From Dactylellina haptotyla (Eukaryota > Ascomycota > Orbiliomycetes > Orbiliales > Orbiliaceae): DNA of 64,000 nt. Position numbers and translations under genes: made by a program. The notes beneath the pieces were generated by a model. That model ran no database searches. It saw only the letters and a program-made list of their open reading frames with translations, and was not told the DNA's origin. Each line of letters starts with the position of its first letter. Positions within the stretch are counted from its first letter, which is position 1. Positions 34,249 through 44,636 of the stretch are shown here, piece after piece. The DNA lies in NCBI GenBank assembly GCA_031310005.1, contig CM062381.1, forward strand, positions 2,914,001 through 2,978,000. The letters run 5' to 3'.

Positions 34249-36160
34249 TTTTTCTAAAAAAAATGAAGATTCGGTAGTATATTTTCCCCTCTGAACTTGA
34301 AATTGAGGTTAGATAGTGGTGAATATTTAAGGCCCAGCCTCAAAGTCTCCACGGTGTAGTAAATAAAGGAATGTGAGCGGCCAACCAGCGGCGCTGAATA
34401 ATAAGAAGGTTTAATGAGAAGGGTAAACAAAGTATTGTAGTAACTTGAGTCTGGACTTAAATAACATTTTAACAGTAAATTTTGCAGCTGTCTAAAATCT
34501 GCTACGCCCATATGCTCATATACAGGAGTTAAGTTTTCATCAATTAAAGCCTCTAGATTTATTGCAGGGCTCTTGTTACACAACTGGATAGACATTGAAA
34601 CAACCCTGTTGCCAAGCAGTCGGTTTGAGGGTTACACAGCTGTGTGAAAGGCACTGGGAAAACGAAGATCAGGATTTGGCGAGCATGCATACCTCTGTAA
34701 TAAAATACCTAATATACCTAAACTATTTGTTAAGGAGAATAGTTTCCGGCGCGCATACCGAAGCTGTCTCGCCAAATGGCGGAACTCCTAACACGGCTGT
34801 GTTTTCCGTGCACTTTGATACACCTCCAGACCCTTCTCAATCGCGTTGGGAGCGAAGCGAGCGCCAAGTTATTCGGCTCTTCTACTGCAACGATTTTTCG
34901 TCAATTTCCATAACGGCGCAATCGAGTAATCCGTTTGATGGACGTAGAAGTGCTACAGTTTTTAGAACCCGGTTGTAATAGTAGCTTACATAATATAAAC
35001 TTACCACTATTAGATTCGAAGTTCCGTCTGCTAACGGCATTTCACAGAGATCAAAATCAGAATAAGGGAGCGACAGTCTTTGTAGTCTTGTTTCATGAGT
35101 ATAAAGCAAACTTCAGGGCTTAATTGGGGTGAAGTTGAATCTAGGTTCAATGCTGTTGCTTCGTTTGACATGAGGGATTCTCATTCTCAGGCTTTTAAAG
35201 CCTTAAAGTCGTGGTTGCGCTTAAATATATACGTAGTTTACCAATGTTTGCGATTCTGTGATGTATTTGGTAAGAACTAATATTATAATATCATGGCAAC
35301 AAAGATGTCGCGTACCAGTTGGTTAGGTTATACTGGCACCAGTGCGTGCAAGACAGTGGTAGCATATCGCACAAGTTTAGCCCTTGTTCCACATTATTTT
35401 GGACAATTCCAAGCTTTTAGATGAAGTATTGGGATTTGCTTGCAAATCAGGATGCAAACGCATTTGAGCCACCGCTGTCCAGACTTGAGACGGCATGTAG
35501 CATGTAGTCCGAAAAACTTTGTATTGAAATCTAATATTTAAGCATGTAGATTCCGTTAATTCGCCCAAATCGAACTCGGATGGGCACTACAAGTAGACTA
35601 CCTGCGGCATTTCCGGATAAGGCTCGTCTTACTCTAACTGCCGAAACCCCGAATAGAACCCATCGGGTTTTAAATCCACTTACATTTTCTGTAACCCCAA
35701 TACCGATTTTTTCAGTGCGTCATAGTATTTCTAGCTATTCAATAGTGTTCTAGAAATCTAGCTGTAAAAGATTAATATTGGAAGGCCGAGGCAACACAAA
35801 CGAGTGGCTGTGCGTATGTATGCAGCATTCGTTTCAAATGGCCTAGGGATTGCCTAAGCTCTTGATGGCCGGGGGTAACGCAAGCCCTCGCGCGGCTCTT
35901 CGCTATTATAATGTGGCCTCTTTTCCCTGATGGTCTTCTGCACTAATAATGAATGGCTGGGTCCGAAAGCCTGCAGGATTGTTTTGTGTGACCATAATGC
36001 GCGATCTTCAAGCTAGTAATGCCAATTATACAATCTCGTCATCCTCCCCGCCCAAACGAAACCTCAGCATCCTTTCAACTAGAACATTCAATATTAGCAG
36101 ATCTATTCGCTGCAAGTTCTAATTGGTACAGCGCATCGCGATAAAGTAAGCACCTTTAGA
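34249..36160. other. 1.9 kb AT-rich spacer with possible dispersed repeat
   Basis: The left ~350 bases are the transporter promoter. The middle (about 34740-35110) holds an unusually structured segment described separately. The rest is AT-rich with scattered short frames and a GC-rich patch near 35870-35905. No terminal repeats, reverse transcriptase or transposase motif was recognised. Confidence 0.4.
34740..35110 (+). repeat. Possible dispersed repeat (unclassified)
   Basis: This segment has higher GC and longer open frames on both strands than its surroundings (plus-strand residues include SQSRWERSERQ and SSNPFDGRRSATVF). There is no gene context for either frame. I have a faint recollection of similar predicted peptides scattered in other ascomycete genomes, which would fit a repeat rather than a gene. 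Ends and family are undefined. Confidence 0.2.
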
Positions 36161-36900
36161 ATGCTGCCAAAAACGGTTCAACACGAGCAACAGATCCAAG
36201 ATCCGGAAATGCGCCTACAACCAATATGTGAAAAGTCAGGTACGGAACACTCTTCAAACCCAGACGGTATTTAGAACGGAGTCCTGACACGCTTGTTATA
36301 ATCTTTCTAGATTTACAAGCAATATCTACATCATTCAATCAAATATTAGCTCCATCGGAAACCCGGGAACTGGCCACAATACTCGAAGACCTATCATGGA
36401 CCTTCACTCACTACTACACCCTCAAATTTACCAAATTATATACGACTTTCTTCCCTTTCCTCGCGACCCTAACATACCTAACCTATCCGGAAGAGCGATG
36501 CTGCTGTTCTCCATACTACCGCCCTAGAGCGTTTACTCGGTGTACGATTAGAAAAGCATACGCTAGAGACGTCGAGTACGGTACTAGCTTTGTCATGGCC
36601 TCGGGGCTATTAATAGCAGGAGCTGTTTTGTTCTTATTTCTTCTCACCACACTATTCGTATCTTGTCGGTATGAGCGAAGAAACTTACCGGCAGGGACGA
36701 GGTTTACGGATGAGTCCAAATTAGGGATCGCGCTGGCGGCACTCTTTTGTTCGTCTGTAGCGGTGGGTATCTGGTTGTCGGGGTACTGGAACTTTCGCGA
36801 TTTCATGGTATCCGGGGTCTGGTATGTGTGTTTCCATGTAGCACGGAAGGCTTATGGGAGAGTGAGAGAGCAGATTCGACCGGCGCAGATATCGGTGTAG
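36161..36900 (+). CDS. Hypothetical two-pass membrane protein (222 aa)
   Basis: Found by joining two exons. Exon 1 is 36161-36239 and exon 2 is 36311-36900; the 71-base intron (GTACGG...TTTCTAG) preserves the frame through 196 further codons. The N-terminal ~110 residues are soluble and include an LATILEDLSWTFTHYY segment and a CCC cluster. Two hydrophobic helices follow (LLIAGAVLFLFLLTTLFV and LGIALAALFCSSVAVGIWL), separated by a charged loop (CRYERRNLPAGTRF). The basic C-terminal tail includes KAYGRVREQ. I recognise no family. GC and codon use are better than in the flanking AT-rich DNA, which supports a real gene. The start could be elsewhere, since no family guides it. Confidence 0.6.
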
Positions 36901-37488
36901 TCTGGGAAAGTTATAAATATTCATTTATGTATTGTAGCTGCAGTTGAATCCCTCAACAACCATATTCTCGCCACGCATCTGCAGCTGGTGAGAACCAACC
37001 CAAAACTTCAACGTAGGAAACCATGACATTAGGATTTAAACTTTAAATTTACTATATATTCGTGTGAATCTCGACAACTGTAATTCATTACTGGTCTTTG
37101 AACAAGGAGTCTTCAGAAGTTATACATAGTCAGAGCCGGAGAAACCTAGCTCCCTTTGTTTACAGGCCTGGTGTTAAAGTTCCATCACCCGCGTTGGAGC
37201 CCATGCCTTGATTCTGCAACCCCGCGAACTCGGCAAATACCACACTTTCGCTGATGTCAGACAGCGCGAACTATGGGCCGCCTGCTCATATTTCCGTTTC
37301 CAATCCGGAGATATTCTCTACGACCCGGATATATAAAATGACATCCTTGGTAGTGGACCAATCGGCATCGTAAGCAAAATTCCAGAAATTATAACTCGGA
37401 TGTTCTGTGCTCGCGTTCGCAAAGCTTCAATCTCCATATTCTCACGATATCACCAAAACCTACAACCTCACTTCAAAAACACTGAATA
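36901..37488. other. 588-base spacer, promoter of the DUF1295-like gene
   Basis: Moderately AT-rich. A TATATAAAA box is at 37330-37338, about 150 bases before the start codon. No gene was seen. Confidence 0.4.
37330..37338 (+). promoter_or_regulatory. TATA box of the DUF1295-like gene
   Basis: TATATAAAA at about -159 from the ATG at 37489. An ATG directly overlaps its end at 37338 and is followed by a short unrelated frame, so the transcript probably starts downstream of it. Confidence 0.45.
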
Positions 37489-38223
37489 ATGTCGCTCTCC
37501 AAAGAACAAAAGCCAGATCCCTGGTCTATCCAGCGGGGAAACTACAACTGGACACCCGGCGCGCCGCTTCTTCTCGCGACATTCCGCTGCCTCTCCCTCC
37601 CCGTCCAATACATGATTATAACTAAATCCACTGCACTGCCCTTCATCGATCCCAACATCTCTCTTTCATCTCTGACCCTGCACCAATCCCTCATGCTCGC
37701 CATGCCGGCCTACATCGTCTTCAAGCACGTATACTGGCTATTCTTCCTCATGCGCGAACCCTTGACAATTAATTTCTCCTTCTTCGGCGGCATCGCAGAC
37801 ATGGCCTTCGAAGCTGTCACATCGTACATGTACACCCTTGCGCCCCAGATACCGCTCTGGTCTCCGGACCTCGTCGTCCCCGGCGCTTTAATTAACTTCA
37901 CGGGAATCACAGCCGAATGGCTGAGTGAGATCCAACGGTCGAGGTGGAAGCGGGACCCGAAGAATGATGGCAAGGTGTACACCGGCAGCCTGTGGGGATT
38001 GGTGAGGAATCCGAGTTATGCTTGCAACGTGGTGTTCGCGTTTGGGTATGCGCTTGCCGCGGGCGGCCCGCTGTATGCGGTGTTCTATTCGGGGATTTAT
38101 GTGTCGAATTTTGTGTTTAATGCTGTGCCTGGGTTCGAGGCGTATATGAAGCAGAAGTATGCGGGGCAGTGGGAGGCGGTGGAGAGGAAGGTTAGGTGGA
38201 GGCTGTTTCCTGGCATATATTAA
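37489..38223 (+). CDS. Multi-pass membrane protein, DUF1295/isoprenylcysteine methyltransferase-like
   Basis: A single exon of 244 aa with about five hydrophobic segments. The C-terminal half has the fold signature of DUF1295/ICMT/phospholipid methyltransferases: LWGLVRNPSYACNVVFAFGYAL, then FEAYMKQKYAGQWEAVERKVRWRLFPGIY. The RNPSY motif and the closing Y..QW..V....R..PGIY pattern correspond to the SAM- or NADPH-binding region of these membrane enzymes. The product could be a methyltransferase or a steroid-5-alpha-reductase-like enzyme; sequence alone does not decide. It lies between the AT-rich region and the dehydrogenase gene and is transcribed in the same direction as the dehydrogenase. 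Confidence 0.7.
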   Translation: MSLSKEQKPDPWSIQRGNYNWTPGAPLLLATFRCLSLPVQYMIITKSTALPFIDPNISLSSLTLHQSLMLAMPAYIVFKHVYWLFFLMREPLTINFSFFGGIADMAFEAVTSYMYTLAPQIPLWSPDLVVPGALINFTGITAEWLSEIQRSRWKRDPKNDGKVYTGSLWGLVRNPSYACNVVFAFGYALAAGGPLYAVFYSGIYVSNFVFNAVPGFEAYMKQKYAGQWEAVERKVRWRLFPGIY

Positions 38224-38831
38224 TTTTCTTAATTGAGTATTGAATTTTGAGAAAACTCCGGAGAGTGCAATTAGGCCCCGGCTGAAAATGTAAACTGGCT
38301 ACATATTTGGAGATATTTATCAATTGATCGACTGATTAGTGTACTGGGGAGTGTTCTGTTGTTTTTGTAGTGTAGATTTCGGATGCGAGTTCTCGCACAC
38401 GACCACCTCATTGGTCTGCAGAGCAGATGGAGCGCCCCACCGACCAAGCTAACGCCGATAGTTATCCGTTCGGTTAAGCTCTAGATTGCGAAATGCCATT
38501 TATCTTCGGCCGATTGCATAATTGCCCAGATCCTTCACATTATCCCAAACAAACTACTGTTGGATGGCAAATTCATTGCTGTTTAGCTTGGACGAGCTCT
38601 GTCGTATGAATATATAAACCGACCGCAAACCAGATTCTCGAGGTCTATCTTAATTTCTAATCGTTTACAATCAATTGAACTTGGTATAATTATATCATTT
38701 GATTGGAACTCCTGTACTTTTTACAGACTTAGCATAGCAATCGGCCAACCTTGCAAAGTTCTTAGCTAATAGCAATTAATTGCAATTGCGGTACCGGACA
38801 ACACAGAATATCCAACGGCACATCTGAAAGC
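38224..38831. other. 608-base spacer, promoter of the hydroxyacid dehydrogenase
   Basis: AT-rich. A TATATAAA box lies at 38611-38618. No gene was recognised. Confidence 0.4.
38611..38618 (+). promoter_or_regulatory. TATA box of the hydroxyacid dehydrogenase gene
   Basis: TATATAAA about 220 bases upstream of the start codon at 38832, in a locally GC-richer context. Confidence 0.4.
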
Positions 38832-40309
38832 ATGGTTACCAAAGAGATTCTTGGTCGGGACGTGACCTCGAAAGATGTGATTCTAATCGCAGCTACCTGG
38901 CCAGAGCCCACACAATGGATGGAGGAGATTAGAAAAACGCATCCGGGGATACAGGTGTCATACTTTCTGATCAATCTGGACGCAACAGAAGTATATCTCA
39001 TGAAAGGAAGTCATGTTCCAGATGGTTAGCAGCCCGCCGGTTTACCCGTGCACTTTTCCTAAACGCAAGGAGCAGGATACTGATTGATCATATATGGAGT
39101 AAACAGAGCTATTCAAAGATGTCACAATATTTGTGACAATGCAGTATCTTCCACCACCTGAGGCGGCTCCAAAGCTGGAGATTTGTGCGATCCTGAGTGC
39201 GGGCATCAATCACGTTTCCGATAGCGAACTCTACAAAAATACGGATATTATGATTACCACCAGCAATGGTGTTCACGGTCCCCAGATCGCCGAGTGGTAA
39301 GGAATAGTTCTCTAAGTACCTCAATTGGTCCAAGCGTAACGAGAACTTCGTCTAACAATTCTGGGAAACGGACACAGGGTAGTCGGCCATGTCCTAGCAC
39401 ACACACACCGTTTCCGCGTCCTCGAACAATGGCAAAAGGAGCACAGATGGGGTAACAACATGGGCAGCTTCAATGGAAACCCTGAACGCGATCTCGTAAA
39501 ACAGAAAATCGGCATCTTCTCCTACGGTTCCATCGGACGCCAGATTGGCCGGGTGTCACACGCGCTCGGGATGGAAGTCCACGCGTATACCGCCACACCG
39601 AAACCTACCCCGGAAAGTAGAGAGGACCACGGGTATATCGTTCCTGGAACGGGAGATGAAAAGGGAGAGTTTCCTGTGAAATGGTACTCCGGGCTTGGGA
39701 AAGAGAAGTTCCACGAGTTCCTACGGGTCGGGTTTGATGTTATTGTGCTTTCGGTGCCGTTGACGGACGAGACTTTGCATCTTGTGGGGAAGGAGGAGTT
39801 TGATATTATGAAGGAGACGGGGACGAAGCCGTTTTTCGTGAACATCAGCCGCGGACCGATTGTAGTTACGAGTGAGTTGGAGAAGTCGCTGAGGGAAGGG
39901 GTTGAAAAGGGTGGCTTGAGAGGCGCGGCACTGGACGTGGTTGATCCCGAGTATGTATTCCGACCCTTTATTACTATTCTTATTGCTCCAATTGTCTATT
40001 TTAATTTGGTTTGTCCTAGACGGTTGATGAGTTGCTAACGAAAAGTCATGATTCAGGCCATTGCCGAAAGATCACACACTTTGGGATGCACCGAATATTG
40101 TAAGTGTTTCCAAAATTCCTTGTTGAGGCCTTGTTTTAGGTTTACATTTGCTAATGTAAGAAAAAACTTAAAAGTACATTTCACCGCACATCTCCGGAGC
40201 AGGCGAGAGCTATTTCGAAAGGTGCCTGGAAATCGTGGCCATGAATTTGAGGTTACGAGGGGAGGGCAAGCGATTGATTAACGTGGTCAATAGAAAGCGC
40301 GGGTACTAG
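38832..40309 (+). CDS. D-isomer-specific 2-hydroxyacid dehydrogenase
   Basis: Five exons (38832-39024, 39107-39296, 39378-39950, 40057-40099, 40175-40309) give 377 aa. These cytosolic NAD(P)H enzymes interconvert 2-oxo acids and D-2-hydroxy acids such as glyoxylate/glycolate or pyruvate/D-lactate. The flavodoxin-like substrate half comes first and includes ILSAGINHV. The Rossmann half follows, with GIFSYGSIGRQIG. The catalytic Arg is in NISRGPIV, the Glu in DVVDPEPLP and the His in SPHISGAG. All three catalytic residues are present. The first Gly of the GxGxxG nucleotide motif is Ser here (SYGSIG). The protein is longer than the usual 310-345 aa because of an insert after the Rossmann loop (PTPESREDHGYIVPGTGDEK). 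Substrate is not assignable. Confidence 0.88.
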
Positions 40310-42216
40310 TCAGTGCCTGAGGGCTCGAGTGCTAGCGTACCAACCGGACGGCGATTTAGGCTAGGTATCACAAGATGCGCGTCCGGATGGTATGATTAGT
40401 CAAGTCTTACTCAATTGCATTGGGATTCGCACGGCTATTCGGTATTTGGTATGCAATTTGTCCTTTTTGTACAACAGTTGTTCATTTGAGAGGGCCTAGG
40501 GTATTAGAACAGTGCGAGGGGTACTTTGTTATTTCATGGAATTTTTCACGTGTGTGTTACACGATCTGAGATTACAACGAAGCAACCAAGGCGCTTGGGC
40601 CGCGGATCGGTATGCTGCTGGAGCTGATGTCAATCAATTGCTGTTTGCAACCGTCCTAGCTAGTCATTGAATGCATTGAGACGGACCTCGAGTCGACCGC
40701 TTCGCATCGGACCGAGGACGTCGGTACAGCTCGGTCGGGGGAAGCCCCTTTATTGAATTTTTCTTTTCAGGTGCAATTGGGAATTTGAATCTAAAAATGT
40801 TTATGCTTTGTGATTTTGGATGGCGCAAGCAGGCAACATTAACGAGAGACCCGCCAGGCTCGTGTTTCTTTCCCGATGGGATAACCCGAGCGTGAGCGTG
40901 GAACTGGCTCGAGTAATGGCTGTTTGATTATGAGGAGGATTGGTTGGATTTGTCAGGGAATGGTTTCTAGACCGTTGGTTGGTGGTTCTGGCCACACGAG
41001 TCATGACAAAGCAGAGCGGCCTGCAGCAATTAATACCAGGCAGCGTACCTGAAGGGTAGCGATACAAAAAATGAATAAGGACGGTGCGATGTTAATAAGA
41101 GAGGATGTTATTAATTGGCCCTGTAGACGGGTGAGCCGTGCAGATGCAGCGATAGCAATTGGTAAGGGCATATATATACACATGATTAGGAGACAGAGCA
41201 TATAAATACTGCCACCGCCCCCGACGCAACGATCAGAAGGGTTTAATTTTAAACGTATATATTATTAAACAAAGATATAAAACGTCAATAATTAAAGGAC
41301 ACCTTCGACAGACCGTTGGCATTATCAAAGAACCCATTCAGCTGAGGCACAGACCCTCGAGCCAGTACCGACCCAGCGCACCAGACGCACCGAGTCCCCA
41401 GAAGTGTGACCCCAAAAGTGGCCCAAAAGTGCCTGGAAACTGCCCAAAGTGCATGATATCCATACCTCAACCGAACTAACGAGCTTGAAAAGCTATCACC
41501 TTGCATATTCAAGAGAACTGCATTGCATCATTTGGGTGACCAGCGTGGGGTCCAGCTGCAGCATTCCTACCAATCCAGTTCCCTGGATCCGCCTGCCGGC
41601 TCGCATCTGATATCTCCATCGTATTAGAGCTCCTTCGCTCCACGGCCAGGTTCCTTTTGGTTCAGGTTCAAGGGACAATCTGCTTCAGGTTCCTGACCTC
41701 CAGCAAGCAAGCAATCCTCTTCACCGAACGGCCTGGAATCCGCAGCTGCCTGGGTGGAAAACTTGAGCCGTTACGTACGCTTGTCCTCAGATACTCTGCT
41801 CGCTGGCAAATCCCGTCCGTTTGGGTCCCCTGAAGCATTCTAGCACCCGATAAAGAGAAAAACACCAGACCCAGACGTAAGAGCGGAAGGGAAAAGAGGG
41901 CGAGCTTTGACCCGGCGGGGGGGACATGACTAGTGCCCGCTAACTAACCACAGCGAACGGCCGGCACTAGCTTCGAAGGGCCCGTTGGACTTGGTTAGAA
42001 CTGGCCACTATAAAATTCTGATAGCTTGCCTCCTCCTCCTTCCTGAACAGAAAAGAAGAAAAGAAGAAAGAAGAAAAGAACAGAAAGAACACCTGTGCGG
42101 TGAGATCAGATCGGAGCCGGGCTGAGATTTCGATTTGGTTATTTTTACTTTTACCTATTTGCAATAGCCAGTACGATCTCATAAGCACTCGTCGCCGTCG
42201 TCTCGGGCCCGTATAA
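40310..42216. other. 1.9 kb spacer upstream of TRR1
   Basis: No gene was recognised; frames on the minus strand at 40801-41865 are chance-like. A short internal repeat of CCCAAAAGTG-type words occurs at about 41408-41452. No ATG occurs between about 41932 and the TRR1 start at 42595, so the TRR1 leader is AUG-free. Confidence 0.4.
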
Positions 42217-42594
42217 TTATATCTGCCCTCCTCCCCCTCAACCACTTTTTTATATCCCTCCCCCTCAACCTTCCTCCCTCACCACCATCACCACCACCAC
42301 CAACCCTCGGCCACCGCTCCCATATACGCAACCTCCTTCCAGTCGGCATCGTCCAGCAAACTAGCAACCACGCTGTCCCGCCGGTTTTTCTTTCGCCCGT
42401 CCTTCGCGGCAGCCCGATTCCGGCCCATCGTTGGCGTGTCCGCCGGTGTCGCAACACTCCTCATCCATAAGCACGAGCAGCTTCCCTCCCGCCGCAGCTT
42501 CAACACTTCTTCGCAGACGGCCCTCCCCTCTGCCTCCCCAGTCCCCGGCTTCTCCTCCTCCCAAACCCTCACCGAAAAGCTCACTCGTTCCAAC
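42217..42594 (+). other. AUG-less in-frame 5' extension of TRR1, presequence-like
   Basis: From just after a TAA at 42214-42216 the TRR1 frame is open for 126 codons without any ATG. From about 42322 the translation looks like a mitochondrial presequence, rich in Arg, Ser, Ala and Phe and almost free of acids. Motifs include [18 protein letters not shown] and [12 protein letters not shown], the latter like a processing site. Possible near-cognate starts with A at -3 are ACG at 42370 and CTG at 42373; GTG at 42436 has G at -3. Alternatively an unseen upstream exon could splice to an acceptor-like TTCCAG ending at 42342. Confidence 0.55.
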
Positions 42595-43800
42595 ATGCCC
42601 AGGCACGATAAAGTTGTCATCATCGGCTCCGGCCCCGCTGCGCACACCGCTGCCATCTACCTCGCCCGCGCCGAGCTAAAACCCATCCTCTATGAGGGTT
42701 TCATGGCAAACGGCACGGCCGCTGGCGGCCAGCTAACAACCACCACCGATGTTGAAAACTTCCCAGGTTTCCCTAGTGGAATCATGGGCCCCGAGCTCAT
42801 GGACAAAATGCGCGAGCAGTCCATTCGCTTTGGAACCGAAATCGTCACCGAAACCGTCGCCAAAGTCGACCTTTCGGAAAGACCATTCAAGTACTGGCTC
42901 GAGTACTCCGAGGAAGAACCTCCCCACACCGCTGACGCTATCATCCTCGCCACAGGAGCTAGCGCAAAAAGATTAAATCTCCCCGGTGAAGAAAAATACT
43001 GGCAATCTGGCATCAGCGCTTGCGCTGTTTGCGATGGCGCCGTCCCAATTTTTAGAAAGAAGCCATTGGCGGTTATCGGTGGCGGCGACTCGGCTGCCGA
43101 AGAGGCCCTGTTCCTCACAAAGTACGGCTCAAAGGTCTACGTCCTGGTTCGGAAAGACAAACTCCGCGCATCCAATATCATGGCAAAGCGCTTAAGCTCC
43201 CACCCCAAAGTCGAAATCCTGTACAACACCATTGCTACAGAAACGAAGGGCGATGGTGATCTGTTGAATAGCTTGACTATTGAGGATACAATCACCGGTA
43301 AATCGAGGGACCTTCAAGTCAACGGCTTGTTCTACGCTATCGGACACGAACCCGCAACCTCACTTGTCAAGACGCAGATGGATGTTGACGCTGAAGGCTA
43401 TGTCAAGACCGTACCGGGAACCACAGAGACGTCTGTGAAAGGTGTCTTTGCTGCTGGAGACGTTCAAGATAAGAGGTACCGCCAGGCTATTACCAGCGCA
43501 GGTGAGTTGGCATTATATTACTAAATCAAACTGTTGAGTTCTCTGGCTAACACGCGGAAAATTATAGGCTCTGGCTGTATGGCTGCCCTCGAGTGTGAGC
43601 GATTACTAGCAGAAGAGGAAAGTCACCAAGACGAAGCTCCCATAATGTAAGTACCTCTATCGCTTCTTTCTATAGAGATATATGTATTCGGTCAAAAGGA
43701 ACTCCTAACTGACATAGTTCATCGTCGCCATCACAGGGTGGAAGTAAAGAAGGAAAGCAATGGCGTGGCTCCAGAATCTAAGACCACCCCTTTAGTCTAG
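42595..43800 (+). CDS. TRR1: Thioredoxin reductase (NADPH), low-Mr type
   Basis: Three exons (42595-43501, 43568-43646, 43737-43800) give 349 aa from the first ATG. The FAD-binding motif [10 protein letters not shown] is at the N-terminus. [20 protein letters not shown] follows. The redox-active CAVC disulfide is at Cys143/Cys146, the NADPH motif [12 protein letters not shown] comes next, and the second FAD motif [10 protein letters not shown] is near the C-terminus. The enzyme reduces thioredoxin with NADPH and is central to redox balance. The last two exons encode a less conserved acidic tail ([11 protein letters not shown]). This start gives the standard cytosolic form. The in-frame upstream extension, annotated separately, may give a mitochondrial form. 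ERO1, also in this window, works in the opposite redox direction inside the ER. Confidence 0.96.
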
Positions 43801-44636
43801 CGAAGAGGAAACGAGAAGGATCACTTGTCTCCTCTTCGCATCCCGCGAAACGCATCGTCGATTTCGAAAACCAATGAGATATCTCCCACCCTCCCACCTT
43901 TTCAAGCTATCATGTCACCCACAACCACCTTTTGATTCTATCTTACATAGTATTTTTTTTACCGACCTTTTATCTCATACATACTAGCTTGAAGGTGGGG
44001 AGATTCTTGTTATCCATTCATTCTACCTAATGAAGCGCATTTATTTCTATTTTATATATCCCCCTTACATTTATGACTCTTCTTTTGTACAGATACAGAT
44101 ACAGATACGGAAAAGAAAAAGCAATAAACCATCTCTTTTTTTCTCGTTTCTTTTTGTTCTTAGGGGAAGAAGTGAGAAACTAGGTGGATGGCATACGGCC
44201 AGAGCAGCGGATTTTTCTTTTGTGTTTTTTTGGTTGAACATTGAACATTGAACCTGCGGATTCAAAGGCAGGCTACAGACATCGACAGATTTCTTTAGAC
44301 AGGAAGTTCTTGAAAGACTTGCTAGATAAGAATAGATAGGAAGACTTTAGTGTCGACATCCTTTTCTTGCTCTTATTCTCTATGACCCCCAGTGAACGAA
44401 TCTTATATAGACGAAAGGGATCTACCCTAGTGACCAGGTACTAGTATAGTATCACCAAAGTAAATTTGAGATCTATGCAAGATTTATCTTTTAGTTCTAT
44501 TAATATACAAAGCCTTGGTATTCGATCACCTGGCAAATAGCATTTACACATGATATATACACAGCGCATCTGCTGAAGAATTCCACGCCGAGAACCGTCA
44601 ATAGTGTTATATACACCTATTTTCATCTTCTCACTC
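43801..44636. other. 836-base tail-to-tail spacer after TRR1
   Basis: T-rich 3' region of TRR1, a short AGATAC triplicate at about 44090-44110, and the 3' end of the next minus-strand gene. No gene was seen. Confidence 0.4.

Noticed and set aside
34254-34595. 113-codon minus-strand frame upstream of the MFS transporter
   Set aside because: It ends just before the transporter start, in its promoter or leader. It has no recognisable motif; at most a long upstream frame.
42436-42594. TRR1 annotated from the GTG at 42436 as a simple N-terminal extension
   Set aside because: GTG is a poor eukaryotic start and the presequence-like stretch begins farther upstream. The first ATG at 42595 matches the usual cytosolic start, so the upstream part is kept as a separate hypothesis.
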